DNA of 7,987 nt from Thermoplasmata archaeon (GTDB lineage Archaea > Thermoplasmatota > Thermoplasmata > Thermoplasmatales > Thermoplasmataceae): positions 1 through 7,987 of the forward strand of contig JAKAAJ010000053.1 in NCBI GenBank assembly GCA_021802365.1, written 5' to 3'. Positions within the stretch are counted from its first letter, which is position 1, and each line of letters begins with the position of its first letter. The notes beneath the pieces are model-generated. The model did no database searches. It saw only the letters and a list, made by a program, of their open reading frames with translations, and had not been told where the DNA came from. Below are positions 1 to 6,359 of this stretch, piece by piece. Made by a program: the position numbers and the translations under genes.

Positions 1-833
1 TCCTCACCGCTTACATCCGGAGGGATTGCGGTAGATTCTCCACTTATTGCAGACAGGCTGTTTAATCCGAAGTCGTATATCATCCCATTTTGGTAGAGTA
101 GTGTTCCTACAGGTGCACTTACCGACCCCACTGCTGAATTGGAAGATGTGCTGATAATCGAGACCGTAGCAGGGTTCTGGTCAGTGGATATTACGTATGT
201 ATATCCGTTTTCCGAATCATACTCTATCCATTCTGGACCTTTTGGAACCTTGATATCTGTTAAGTTTGATGTGTCTTTTATAACATCAACATAATTACTT
301 AATGAAAGTGAAACAAGGGTGTACCCGTTAGGAAGTGAAGCTATTCCAGCAGCCCCTGCAGCATTTCCAAGGTATAAATAAGAGACCACTGTTCCAGTTG
401 GTGTCATTACAGCCACATCTCCAGATGTGGATGAATACATTGATACGTAAATCAGATTATAATAGGAATTGTAAGTTATCCCATTAGCGTCATAACCTTC
501 CTGTAAGGCATAGGTTGCTATCGAATTGGTACCATCAAGAACTGATACACTATCAGTTGAATAGTCAGCAACATAGGTATAGCCGTTATTTGGATCATAC
601 GCCATTGCATTTGGGGTGTCAATTCCAGATAAAGTATATGGGGACCCAATACTTAGGAGAGGATTGCTGCCAATTGAAGATGGAGAGAGAAATTGAGATT
701 CACTATAAAAGCCATGTATTGAATCTCCGGTAGAATCATGATTGTACAGGGATGCAAATGAAGTGAATATTAAGGCAGACAGGAGAATGAGAGACACAAT
801 TTTTTTCTTAGTCAGGTTCCGCTTGAAATACAA
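1..833 (-). CDS. Secreted YVTN-like beta-propeller protein, C-terminus cut by window edge
   Basis: The reading frame is open from a TTG at 833 to the left edge, giving 277 residues without a stop; the C-terminus lies outside. An in-frame TAA lies 24 bases upstream of the TTG (855-857), and no ATG or GTG lies between, so TTG is the best start. The N-terminus is a signal peptide or anchor: basic KRNLTKKK, then a hydrophobic run (about 12-27). After it come repeats about 42 residues apart, each with a strand like YTYVAD or LIYVSM followed by a V-x-V/I strand (near residues 72-103, 114-145, 161-190 and 199-228). This is the pattern of YVTN/NHL-type beta-propeller blades. The protein is rich in Ser, Thr, Asn and Tyr and has no Cys, fitting an extracellular archaeal protein. 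Such propellers are usually surface or binding proteins; the ligand here is unknown. The family call is from the repeat pattern only. Confidence 0.82.
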   Translation of the reverse strand, partial: MYFKRNLTKKKIVSLILLSALIFTSFASLYNHDSTGDSIHGFYSESQFLSPSSIGSNPLLSIGSPYTLSGIDTPNAMAYDPNNGYTYVADYSTDSVSVLDGTNSIATYALQEGYDANGITYNSYYNLIYVSMYSSTSGDVAVMTPTGTVVSYLYLGNAAGAAGIASLPNGYTLVSLSLSNYVDVIKDTSNLTDIKVPKGPEWIEYDSENGYTYVISTDQNPATVSIISTSSNSAVGSVSAPVGTLLYQNGMIYDFGLNSLSAISGESTAIPPDVSGE

Positions 834-850
834 ATCTTTCCCCCATTTGG

Positions 851-860
851 CTATTTATCG
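851..860 (-). promoter_or_regulatory. TATA-like box of the beta-propeller gene
   Basis: On the minus strand this reads CGATAAATAG, centred about 22 bases upstream of the TTG start at 833. That is slightly short of the usual archaeal distance, but still fits a transcript that starts at or next to the start codon. A short inverted repeat GACC-N5-GGTC (868-880) lies just upstream. Promoter use is inferred from position and composition. Confidence 0.45.
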
Positions 861-974
861 TTAGTTCGACCTTTTCGGTCATCCTTTTTTTACAGGGTCT
901 GTAATACAAACCAATAATAACGCGAATGAAAGGCAACTTTGTTCAAATGCTCCATACATAAGATTTGAATAAAA

Positions 975-994
975 CATTTATTTAACATTAAATA
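975..994. promoter_or_regulatory. Palindromic element, copy 1 of a shared 18-base sequence
   Basis: Bases 979-994 read TATTTAA-CA-TTAAATA, perfect 7-base arms around a 2-base centre. The overlapping 18 bases 975-992 (CATTTATTTAACATTAAA) occur again, inverted, at 3094-3111. Perfect dyad symmetry plus a second copy in another promoter region suggests a protein-binding site. The sequence is nearly all A/T, so chance similarity in AT-rich spacers is possible. It lies about 115 bases upstream of the beta-propeller TATA box, which is far for direct control. Confidence 0.35.
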
Positions 995-1046
995 TGATTA
1001 AAGAGTCAATATTTGTTTTTTATGACATTTGGAATTAATTTAAAAC

Positions 1047-1058
1047 TGATAGTTATCA
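1047..1058. repeat. Short palindrome TGATA-GT-TATCA
   Basis: Perfect 5-base arms around a 2-base centre in the AT-rich spacer. It could be a regulator-binding site, but it is short, has no second copy that I can see, and is more than 200 bases from the nearest downstream start codon. Confidence 0.2.
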
Positions 1059-1100
1059 TAATTCATTCAGGATAAGACATTAAATAAGTTCCTTTAATAG

Positions 1101-1121
1101 AAAAAGTGGCTATTTTCACTT
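1101..1121 (-). terminator. Possible hairpin plus T-run terminator after the small membrane-protein gene
   Basis: On the minus strand AAGTG and CACTT (5-base stem, 8-base loop) are followed directly by further T residues (CACTTTTTCT). It lies about 50-70 bases beyond the stop codon of the 65-residue membrane protein, transcribed the same way. Archaeal termination depends mainly on T-rich stretches, so the T-run may matter more than the weak stem. Confidence 0.3.
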
Positions 1122-1172
1122 GATTAAATTCATTTGTTCTTATTCCCATTGGAAAGCATAAAACATGGATAC

Positions 1173-1370
1173 CTAATTCACATACTTTTCCCTGAGCCTG
1201 TCAAGGAATAACTGAGAAATAACGAAAACCGAGAGAATAACAAATAGTGGGATAATTGCGAAGCCCTCCAGGATTGATTTAAGCATAGAGGAAGATACGT
1301 TAAGGACCAGAACAGATAAAAGCGCGACCAGCAGCGCTGACAAACCGGATACAATAAAAGAAAGTTTCAA
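1173..1370 (-). CDS. Small membrane protein with two transmembrane segments, function unknown
   Basis: This 65-residue protein has two clear hydrophobic segments (about 5-24 and 37-55), a short serine-containing linker between them, and a charged C-terminal tail (DRLREKY). I do not recognise a family. The start is a TTG at 1370: an in-frame TGA sits just upstream, and the next Met is residue 29, which would remove the first membrane segment. A GGGGTG sequence 10 bases upstream could act as a ribosome-binding site, but a TATA-like box only about 21 bases away makes an almost leaderless transcript possible. It is transcribed divergently from the double-HTH regulator (110 bases between starts), so the regulator may control it. 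The open frame, clean two-segment topology and nearby promoter support a real gene despite its length. Confidence 0.62.
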   Translation of the reverse strand: MKLSFIVSGLSALLVALLSVLVLNVSSSMLKSILEGFAIIPLFVILSVFVISQLFLDRLREKYVN

Positions 1371-1386
1371 GCCTCACGGACACCCC

Positions 1387-1396
1387 TAATATACAA
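1387..1396 (-). promoter_or_regulatory. TATA-like box of the small membrane-protein gene
   Basis: The minus strand reads TTGTATATTA, centred about 21 bases upstream of the TTG start at 1370. It is one half of a divergent promoter region; the other half is the TATA box at 1451-1460 on the plus strand. Confidence 0.4.
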
Positions 1397-1435
1397 ATGT
1401 ATCGTGGATTATTTTGATTTCCTTCCGAAATATGG

Positions 1436-1467
1436 GACAGAAATGCCATAGAATAAATTTATCTGTC
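1436..1467. promoter_or_regulatory. Inverted repeat bracketing the regulator's TATA box, possible operator
   Basis: GACAGA (1436-1441) and its reverse complement TCTGTC (1462-1467) flank the TATA box at 1451-1460. Just outside, TATGG (1431-1435) pairs with CCATA (1446-1450) as a second, interleaved repeat. A protein bound across these arms would block the TATA-binding protein. Because the downstream gene encodes a DNA-binding regulator, autorepression is a natural reading, but this is inferred from symmetry and position alone. Confidence 0.4.
1451..1460 (+). promoter_or_regulatory. TATA box of the double-HTH regulator gene, leaderless start
   Basis: GAATAAATTT is centred about 26 bases upstream of the ATG at 1481, the standard archaeal spacing from TATA centre to transcription start. 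The transcript would therefore begin at or next to the start codon. No Shine-Dalgarno-like sequence precedes the ATG. A second in-frame ATG is at 1487. Confidence 0.6.
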
Positions 1468-1480
1468 ATATTATTTACAT

Positions 1481-2395
1481 ATGCATATGGACATTCCCAC
1501 AAGGACAATCTTCCGCTCCTGGAACTGGCCCATTGGTGAAAATGATCGTTTTTCGCAAAGGCCAACCCCCAGCCATATTTCAAAAGTTTCCTTTATCTCT
1601 CCAGGAAGAATATACAGATCATGGAACACTTTATTTCAGAACGGTTATGTTAGGAAGGTGATATTCCTGCCTTCGGAAAGCGTGGTTCAGAAATCTACTG
1701 TCATCATTCCTGAAGGTAGTTATGAAGACTTTCTGGAACTGAAAGGCAGGATTAATGATCTGGCCTTTGTGGAGACAATACATTTTGGAAGGATCTATGC
1801 AAGCTCAGGATCCTTCTCTGGAATATTTACTCCGGGAAGAAATACGATTTCACTTTCAATAACGGAAGCATCCCATGATGAAGTGGAGAAGATATCCCGC
1901 CTCATACTTGGGAACAAAAGCAAAAATATGCTGATATCTGATCCTGCCTATTCAACAAATATTGAAAGGAAGAAGATCAGGGACTTAGCGTTAGTTAAGG
2001 AACTGGCCTACAGAAGCATATACGATATTCAGATAAGCAATATTTCCAGGAAGATGGGCATCAACCTGAGAACAGCCAGAAGGAGGATTGACCGGTTAAT
2101 ATATGAGAAGAGTGTTTTTTCATATCCTCTTCTTAACCAGGTTGCTATAAAAGGTTTCAACCTGTTCATGGTTTTGATTAACTCCCAGCTGGATCAGGAT
2201 GAATTTTTCAAGATTCTAAATAGAGGCTTACTGGGAGAGAGATACCTATTATACATGGTAATTGGCAGAATGCTTGCAACAATGTTTTATTATGAAAACC
2301 TGGAGGAGATGGATCATCTCGTATCTGAGATCGGCAAAATATGGAACAATTATGCGGTGATCACAAGGTTTGACAGTGCAGCAAGAGACCCTTAA
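1481..2395 (+). CDS. Transcriptional regulator with two helix-turn-helix units (Lrp/AsnC-like architecture)
   Basis: This 304-residue protein shows two units of similar plan. Residues about 22-60 (PSHISKVSFISPGRIYRSW, then LFQNGYVRKV) read as a helix-turn-helix with a wing, followed by an alpha/beta stretch (68-150). Residues about 165-200 (ISNISRKMGINLRTARRRI, then a wing at KSVFSYPLL) are a second, clearer helix-turn-helix, followed by a second alpha/beta stretch (205-300) reminiscent of an Lrp-type RAM/ACT sensor. I infer a DNA-binding regulator with ligand-sensing or oligomerising domains; ligand and targets are unknown. Start: ATG at 1481, placed by the TATA box; ATG 1487 is the alternative. 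It is divergent from the small membrane protein and ends 20 bases from the convergent PH/zinc-ribbon gene. The inverted repeat at its promoter hints at autoregulation. The HTH regulator call is firm, the Lrp-like assignment less so. Confidence 0.75.
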   Translation: MHMDIPTRTIFRSWNWPIGENDRFSQRPTPSHISKVSFISPGRIYRSWNTLFQNGYVRKVIFLPSESVVQKSTVIIPEGSYEDFLELKGRINDLAFVETIHFGRIYASSGSFSGIFTPGRNTISLSITEASHDEVEKISRLILGNKSKNMLISDPAYSTNIERKKIRDLALVKELAYRSIYDIQISNISRKMGINLRTARRRIDRLIYEKSVFSYPLLNQVAIKGFNLFMVLINSQLDQDEFFKILNRGLLGERYLLYMVIGRMLATMFYYENLEEMDHLVSEIGKIWNNYAVITRFDSAARDP

Positions 2396-2415
2396 AAGGA
2401 AAGGATGAGGTGAAA

Positions 2416-3057
2416 CTAAAGCTTTGCTCCACAGTGGGGGCAGAACCTCATACCTGGGTCTACCTCATTGCCACAGCTCTGGCATACAAGTGGTACGGAC
2501 TTTGGCTGATCAGGCTGTTCAATTTCGGTAGCCTGCTGGCTTCCCCCCTCCTCAGATTGAATATTCCTTGGACCTGCCTGTTCTTTTGATGCAGAATCCT
2601 TTCCAAAATAAGCCATGCCTATATTGGTGCGGGGAGCTTTTGCCTTTGCCATCTGAAGGTCGCGTCTGTACTTTTCTTCATCCTCGCGGCTCTTGTTATC
2701 CTCGTGGTGCCTTCTGGCATCGGAAACCCAGCGGGAAATCTCATCTGCCCATTTCTTCGGGTCAGGGAGCTGAAAGTCGTACTTCTTAACTGTACCGTCC
2801 TTATCAAACTCTATAGAAAGTATTTTCTTTCCGAACAATAGGGGAACAGCCGTAGTAACATTTTTGAGTTCGTGAAGGTTGATATCGAGGAATATCTTTG
2901 CTGGAGTAGCATGAATTATACCTCTTTTTCCCTTCTTCTCATAGATTAGTCTCCTGTCCGTAAGATAGAGAGTACCATCCTGAATTTCAGCATCTCCGTC
3001 GTGGAGAGTGCAATCATTACTAAGGAGCTGGTGCTCATCACTAGCATATATTGGCAT
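2416..3057 (-). CDS. PH/GRAM-like domain protein with C-terminal zinc ribbon
   Basis: The 213-residue protein has three parts. Residues about 10-112 resemble a bacterial/archaeal PH or GRAM-like fold: strand pattern with the characteristic GTLYLTDRRLIYE signature, later LSIEFDKDG and a closing amphipathic helix (KKWADEISRWVSDARR). Residues about 113-187 are a charged, low-complexity linker. The C-terminus is a single zinc ribbon with Cys192, Cys195, Cys206 and Cys209 (CQSCG and CPHCG). There is no signal peptide or membrane segment, so it is probably cytosolic. PH-like domains often bind lipids or proteins and zinc ribbons bind nucleic acid or protein partners, but the role here is unknown. 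The ATG at 3057 lies 27 bases from a good TATA box, giving a leaderless transcript. Its stop faces the regulator's stop across 20 bases. An independent promoter separates it from the upstream glycosyltransferase gene. Confidence 0.78.
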   Translation of the reverse strand: MPIYASDEHQLLSNDCTLHDGDAEIQDGTLYLTDRRLIYEKKGKRGIIHATPAKIFLDINLHELKNVTTAVPLLFGKKILSIEFDKDGTVKKYDFQLPDPKKWADEISRWVSDARRHHEDNKSREDEEKYRRDLQMAKAKAPRTNIGMAYFGKDSASKEQAGPRNIQSEEGGSQQATEIEQPDQPKSVPLVCQSCGNEVDPGMRFCPHCGAKL

Positions 3058-3079
3058 ATTTATTTGATATGTAGGACGG

Positions 3080-3088
3080 ATTTATAAT
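3080..3088 (-). promoter_or_regulatory. TATA box of the PH/zinc-ribbon gene, leaderless start
   Basis: The minus strand reads ATTATAAAT, centred about 27 bases upstream of the ATG at 3057, so transcription should begin at the start codon. No Shine-Dalgarno sequence is present in between. The palindromic element at 3094-3111 lies six bases further upstream. Confidence 0.6.
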
Positions 3089-3093
3089 CTTTC

Positions 3094-3111
3094 TTTAATG
3101 TTAAATAAATG
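3094..3111. promoter_or_regulatory. Palindromic element, copy 2 of a shared 18-base sequence
   Basis: The plus strand reads TTTAATGTTAAATAAATG, an exact inverted match of 975-992. Its core TTTAA-TG-TTAAA is a perfect 5-base-arm palindrome; the outer bases of the 7-base arms seen in copy 1 are partly lost. It lies immediately upstream of the TATA box of the PH/zinc-ribbon gene, where archaeal activators and BRE-overlapping repressors bind. Confidence 0.4.
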
Positions 3112-3124
3112 AGATGGAGAACAG

Positions 3125-4630
3125 TTAAAATCGATTCAGACCCCCATTAAAACTTGATAGCATCCTTTTGAAGAATCGTATATCCTTCAGGTTCATTGAC
3201 TTGAATGTTACCAGCGCAAATCCAAAGAGTGTAAGAGCTGGAAGATAGTTTCTGGAAAGAGCCATCATCATACCAAGCATAAGCCCAAGACTGGCAACAG
3301 CGAATTCAAAGACAAGGAGTGGAACATCTACTCTATCTCTTATTTTCATAGCTTCAGACTCCTTCTCATTAACACCCATTTTAGGAGTCCTGTAAAAATA
3401 TCCAGACTTGCCAAGGAGTCCACTCATGAACCCATAGGCACCTAAGACAACGGTACACGCGCCAATATACGAAAGTGCTGGGAGAAGTATCAGATCCTTT
3501 GGTTTGAAGAGCCCTTCAAAATAAAGAGCATATGCACCTGCTACAAAAAACGGAATGGACGGTGTGAACAGGAACACAGAATAGAAAGGTCCACCCAGGT
3601 CAAACGGAAGTCCCAGGAGAAAGGCCCAGAAAGTGAATACTGAAGAGAATATATTGACGATTATCCAGGAAATATTTGAGAAAGGAAGGAGAAGCAATAG
3701 GAAAATACCTGCTTTCTCTGAATATGTCATTTTCCTGCTTCTGAAAATGTTAAGCCAGTGCCTTCTTACAATGAGCCCCCATCCCTGTGAAACGCGGAGG
3801 CTTTGTTTTTTCCATATCTCGAGATCGAATGGCGCTTCGCTTAGAATCTTCGAATAACTCAGATATGTACCTTTCTTTCCATTGAGGTTCAGAAGAACAG
3901 TAATCTCAGTATCCTCAGTTATTGATTCAAGTTTGTACTCCATTACCTGATCGAGATCTTCCTTTCTGATCAGGGTAAAACCGCCCTGTATGGAGAAAGG
4001 TTTCTTCAGGAACGCAGAACCCTTCTTGATTGATGTATCCATGAGATCCTGAGATAATGCAAAGAGTCGCGTTATGAAGTTGTATGATCTGTTGTAATAA
4101 CCAACCCTGAACTGTACAAATGAGAGTTTCGGGTTTCTCTCTAGAGCCCTTATTCCATCAGATATTGTTTCAGGCTTGAGCACTGAATCTGCATCAAGCA
4201 GAAGAACCAGATCGTTCCTGACGAGATGAATTGCATTCTTCAATGCCCCTATTTTGAAACCCGCCCTTCCAGATCTTCTTGATACAGTGATATTCAGGCC
4301 TCTTCTGGAAAGTTCAGCAGATTTTCTATCCAGTATATCGGTAGTTTCATCATTTGAGTCATCAGCAACTACAACTTGAATCCTGTCAAGTGGGTAATCC
4401 ACCTTCATGATTGCTTCCAGGGAGTTCTCTATGACAAGCTTTTCATTGTAGGATGCGTAAAGCAGGGTAATTGGTGGGCATTCATAAGGTTTTTTTTGGG
4501 AAAAATTTTCATTATTTCTGTGCTCCTTTATGGAGAATATGGCAAGAAGCAACCAGTATATTGCCGTTGCAAACACAGGCAGCTCGAAAGATATACTCAG
4601 AATTAGTGCAAGTTCCTCCATCCCTAACAT
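3125..4630 (-). CDS. Membrane-bound family 2 glycosyltransferase (cellulose/mannan synthase-like)
   Basis: This 501-residue protein has one N-terminal membrane segment (about 10-34), a cytosolic GT-A domain (52-300) and about five or six C-terminal membrane segments (307-476). Catalytic motifs in order: Asp90-Asp91 for nucleotide binding, Asp146-Ala-Asp148 for metal binding, Thr238-Glu239-Asp240 as the catalytic-base motif, and Gln276-x-x-Arg279-Val280, corresponding to QxxRW of processive synthases but with Val for Trp. FKIGALKNA and the later FYRTPK are also typical of this group. I infer sugar transfer from a nucleotide sugar on the cytosolic face to a lipid or growing chain; donor and product are not predictable. 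The gene follows the flippase on the same strand (142 bases apart), which points to surface-glycan synthesis. Start: ATG at 4630; ATG 4621 is a close alternative. Confidence 0.88.
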   Translation of the reverse strand: MLGMEELALILSISFELPVFATAIYWLLLAIFSIKEHRNNENFSQKKPYECPPITLLYASYNEKLVIENSLEAIMKVDYPLDRIQVVVADDSNDETTDILDRKSAELSRRGLNITVSRRSGRAGFKIGALKNAIHLVRNDLVLLLDADSVLKPETISDGIRALERNPKLSFVQFRVGYYNRSYNFITRLFALSQDLMDTSIKKGSAFLKKPFSIQGGFTLIRKEDLDQVMEYKLESITEDTEITVLLNLNGKKGTYLSYSKILSEAPFDLEIWKKQSLRVSQGWGLIVRRHWLNIFRSRKMTYSEKAGIFLLLLLPFSNISWIIVNIFSSVFTFWAFLLGLPFDLGGPFYSVFLFTPSIPFFVAGAYALYFEGLFKPKDLILLPALSYIGACTVVLGAYGFMSGLLGKSGYFYRTPKMGVNEKESEAMKIRDRVDVPLLVFEFAVASLGLMLGMMMALSRNYLPALTLFGFALVTFKSMNLKDIRFFKRMLSSFNGGLNRF

Positions 4631-4654
4631 ATTTACACTTAAACCTTTCTGTCA

Positions 4655-4664
4655 ATGAAAATAT
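4655..4664 (-). promoter_or_regulatory. Weak candidate TATA box of the glycosyltransferase gene
   Basis: The minus strand reads CATATTTTCA, centred about 29 bases upstream of the ATG at 4630. A second AT-rich run (GGTTTAAGTG, around 4637-4646) is about 21 bases from the alternative ATG at 4621. Neither is a strong match, so the gene may instead be read through from the flippase promoter. Confidence 0.3.
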
Positions 4665-4772
4665 GCAATTATTATTTTAATCTTGCCTCAGAAACTTATG
4701 GAAGAATTTCTCCTGATTAAGGAAATAAGTAAAATCTGAATCTAATGGAAAAGATACAATGCAAAACAAGAT

Positions 4773-6338
4773 TTAATCTTCCTTTAGAACTTCAGAAATC
4801 TCGTCATAACGGCTATCTTCTTCTCCCCTGAATGTATTCAATATCTTTCTTGGTGAGAAAGATCTGATAATGGCAATTAAGCCTTGAAGTGTTATTTCTC
4901 CAATCGCTACAGAGACGAGAAAATAGAGGATTATTGACACAATTGTGATGGGGATGAGGACCAATATGTCCCGTACATTAATTGTTCGGGAGAGAATGTA
5001 TAGGAATATCCCCTGAACAGCCACGGCAGGGAGCTGCCTCAGAATTGAGATGTTGAAGCCTACGGATTCAATCCTTGAAACTTTATACCTGTACATCAAT
5101 GTTGATGTTATCCCAGTCAGGACAGCAGCAAATGCTGCGCCTGAAGGACCTACAAGGTAACCTAGCCTTCCAGGGACATGGAGAGGTACCAGCAGGACAA
5201 TAAGGATGATGTTTGAAATCACCACTATAATATCGATTTTGGCAATAGTCTTCAGCATTGATCTGCTGGCGATAGCACTAGAATATGGAGAATTAATGGC
5301 CGAAATGTATGCTCTGATAGCTAGAAATGAAAGTATTGGATAAAATACGAAGTATGTGGCACTGAAAAGATTAAGGACGTAGGCAGATAGTACAATTATG
5401 GGAACTGCAATTGGAAGTATGAAGAGAGAGATCTTCCTCTCAAATTCAAATATGTTCTCGTTGTGAATGTCCTTTGAGAAATTCTTCATCCGCACCAGCA
5501 GTGGAAGAAAGAACGCACTCATCGAAGTGCTGAGGGAGGTTATTATCACAGAAATAGTCTGGCCTGTGTAAAATGCACCTGTTGGGATAGCACCCCAGAA
5601 AAACTGTATAATAACTTTATCTATGTTGCCATTGAATGTAGACACAGTAGTAACCAGCATAAGTGGAAGGGCAAGAAACGTGTAGGATCGTATCATTCTC
5701 CTGGTAGGACGCTTTATTTCCCATGGACGGCCAAGTGAATAACTGACAAAGAAATAAACTGTGTAAGACAGGCTGTATGCTGATGCCAGAGCTATTGCCG
5801 CATACTCTGTTATAAGAGAAGAAAGGTGAAAGTGCAGAATTACTGCAAGAATGATGAATACGGAATTCCTCAGGATAGCCTCAATCATAGGTGGAATTGC
5901 AAACCTGACGGATTTCAGCTTTGCATTAAAGTATGTTCTCGAGAATGATGAAAATGAATTGAAGAAGTAATAGGGAATAAGAGCAAGGGCAACATAATAC
6001 TCTATTGGCGACTCAAAGCCCCTGTGCAGTACGTCAACCCATACCACAAGCGTTCCCACAACAAGCGCAATGAATAGGAACCCAAGGACGAGCTTGATGA
6101 AAAGAAATGTGCCATTGCACAGCCCAATGTCCTCACCCTCGGAAACTTTTATTGAGTGGGCTGTGGAATAACCAAGATCTCCAAATATGGAAAGTATTCC
6201 TACAAATCCTATTCCGAATGAGACAAATCCCCAGTCTGTAGGCCCTATATATCGTATAACGAAGAGCAACCCCACATAGCCGATCAGAGCACTTACAACG
6301 TTTTGAATGAGAACTATGGGAGACCTTGATCTGAACAA
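4773..6338 (-). CDS. Polysaccharide / lipid-linked oligosaccharide flippase (Wzx-like, MOP superfamily)
   Basis: This 521-residue protein is hydrophobic throughout, with about 14 membrane segments, the usual length and topology for polysaccharide-synthesis flippases. The N-terminus shows the family pattern: an ALIGYVGLLFVIRYIGP stretch, then WGFVSFGIGFVGI and FGDLGYSTA before a charged ISE-like segment. A conserved-looking NIDKVIIQFFWGAIPTGAFY lies near 228-247. The C-terminal tail (about 495-521) is acidic and cytosolic. The family moves lipid-linked sugars from the cytosolic to the outer leaflet of the membrane. The glycosyltransferase just downstream could build its cargo. The start is TTG at 6338: the frame has a TAG 15 bases upstream with no ATG or GTG between, and a TATA box lies exactly 26 bases away, so this is probably a leaderless TTG start. 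The substrate is unknown. Confidence 0.86.
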   Translation of the reverse strand: MFRSRSPIVLIQNVVSALIGYVGLLFVIRYIGPTDWGFVSFGIGFVGILSIFGDLGYSTAHSIKVSEGEDIGLCNGTFLFIKLVLGFLFIALVVGTLVVWVDVLHRGFESPIEYYVALALIPYYFFNSFSSFSRTYFNAKLKSVRFAIPPMIEAILRNSVFIILAVILHFHLSSLITEYAAIALASAYSLSYTVYFFVSYSLGRPWEIKRPTRRMIRSYTFLALPLMLVTTVSTFNGNIDKVIIQFFWGAIPTGAFYTGQTISVIITSLSTSMSAFFLPLLVRMKNFSKDIHNENIFEFERKISLFILPIAVPIIVLSAYVLNLFSATYFVFYPILSFLAIRAYISAINSPYSSAIASRSMLKTIAKIDIIVVISNIILIVLLVPLHVPGRLGYLVGPSGAAFAAVLTGITSTLMYRYKVSRIESVGFNISILRQLPAVAVQGIFLYILSRTINVRDILVLIPITIVSIILYFLVSVAIGEITLQGLIAIIRSFSPRKILNTFRGEEDSRYDEISEVLKED

Positions 6339-6359
6339 CAGAACCCGATACTAATCCAT

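Larger units (their letters stand above)
834..1172. other. AT-rich intergenic region with regulatory-looking repeats, no gene seen
   Basis: This 339-base gap lies between the start of the beta-propeller gene and the end of the small membrane-protein gene. It is strongly A/T-rich. It holds the beta-propeller promoter, a GACC-N5-GGTC repeat (868-880), a 7-base-arm palindrome (979-994), a TGATA-GT-TATCA palindrome (1047-1058) and a hairpin followed by T residues on the minus strand (1101-1121). Reading frames inside it are tiny; the longest with a plausible start that I checked is a 26-residue minus-strand frame (879-959), which I do not call. I recognise no RNA gene. Confidence 0.6.

Noticed and set aside
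515..733. Plus-strand frame of 72 codons
   Set aside because: It lies opposite the beta-propeller coding sequence, has no recognisable features, and is a shadow of the real frame.
834..845. An ATG at 845 on the minus strand as start of the beta-propeller gene
   Set aside because: It is in a different frame and meets a stop after 12 codons; using it would need a frameshift. The TTG at 833 gives an intact signal peptide.
868..891. GACC-TTTTC-GGTC hairpin followed by seven T residues on the plus strand, resembling a terminator
   Set aside because: No plus-strand gene precedes it, and the stem is only 4 bases. It is more likely chance or part of the beta-propeller promoter.
879..959. A 26-residue minus-strand frame with a hydrophobic stretch, upstream of the beta-propeller gene
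   Set aside because: It has an ATG with AT-rich sequence about 22 bases upstream, but the length, the low-complexity spacer and the lack of a ribosome-binding site make chance more likely.
994..1038. Plus-strand 14-codon frame starting at the ATG near 994
   Set aside because: Far too short, TATA spacing is wrong (about 15 bases), and it overlaps the palindromic element.
1386..1583. Minus-strand frame of 65 codons overlapping the divergent promoter region
   Set aside because: It covers both promoters and the start of the regulator gene on the other strand and shows no domain or ribosome-binding site.
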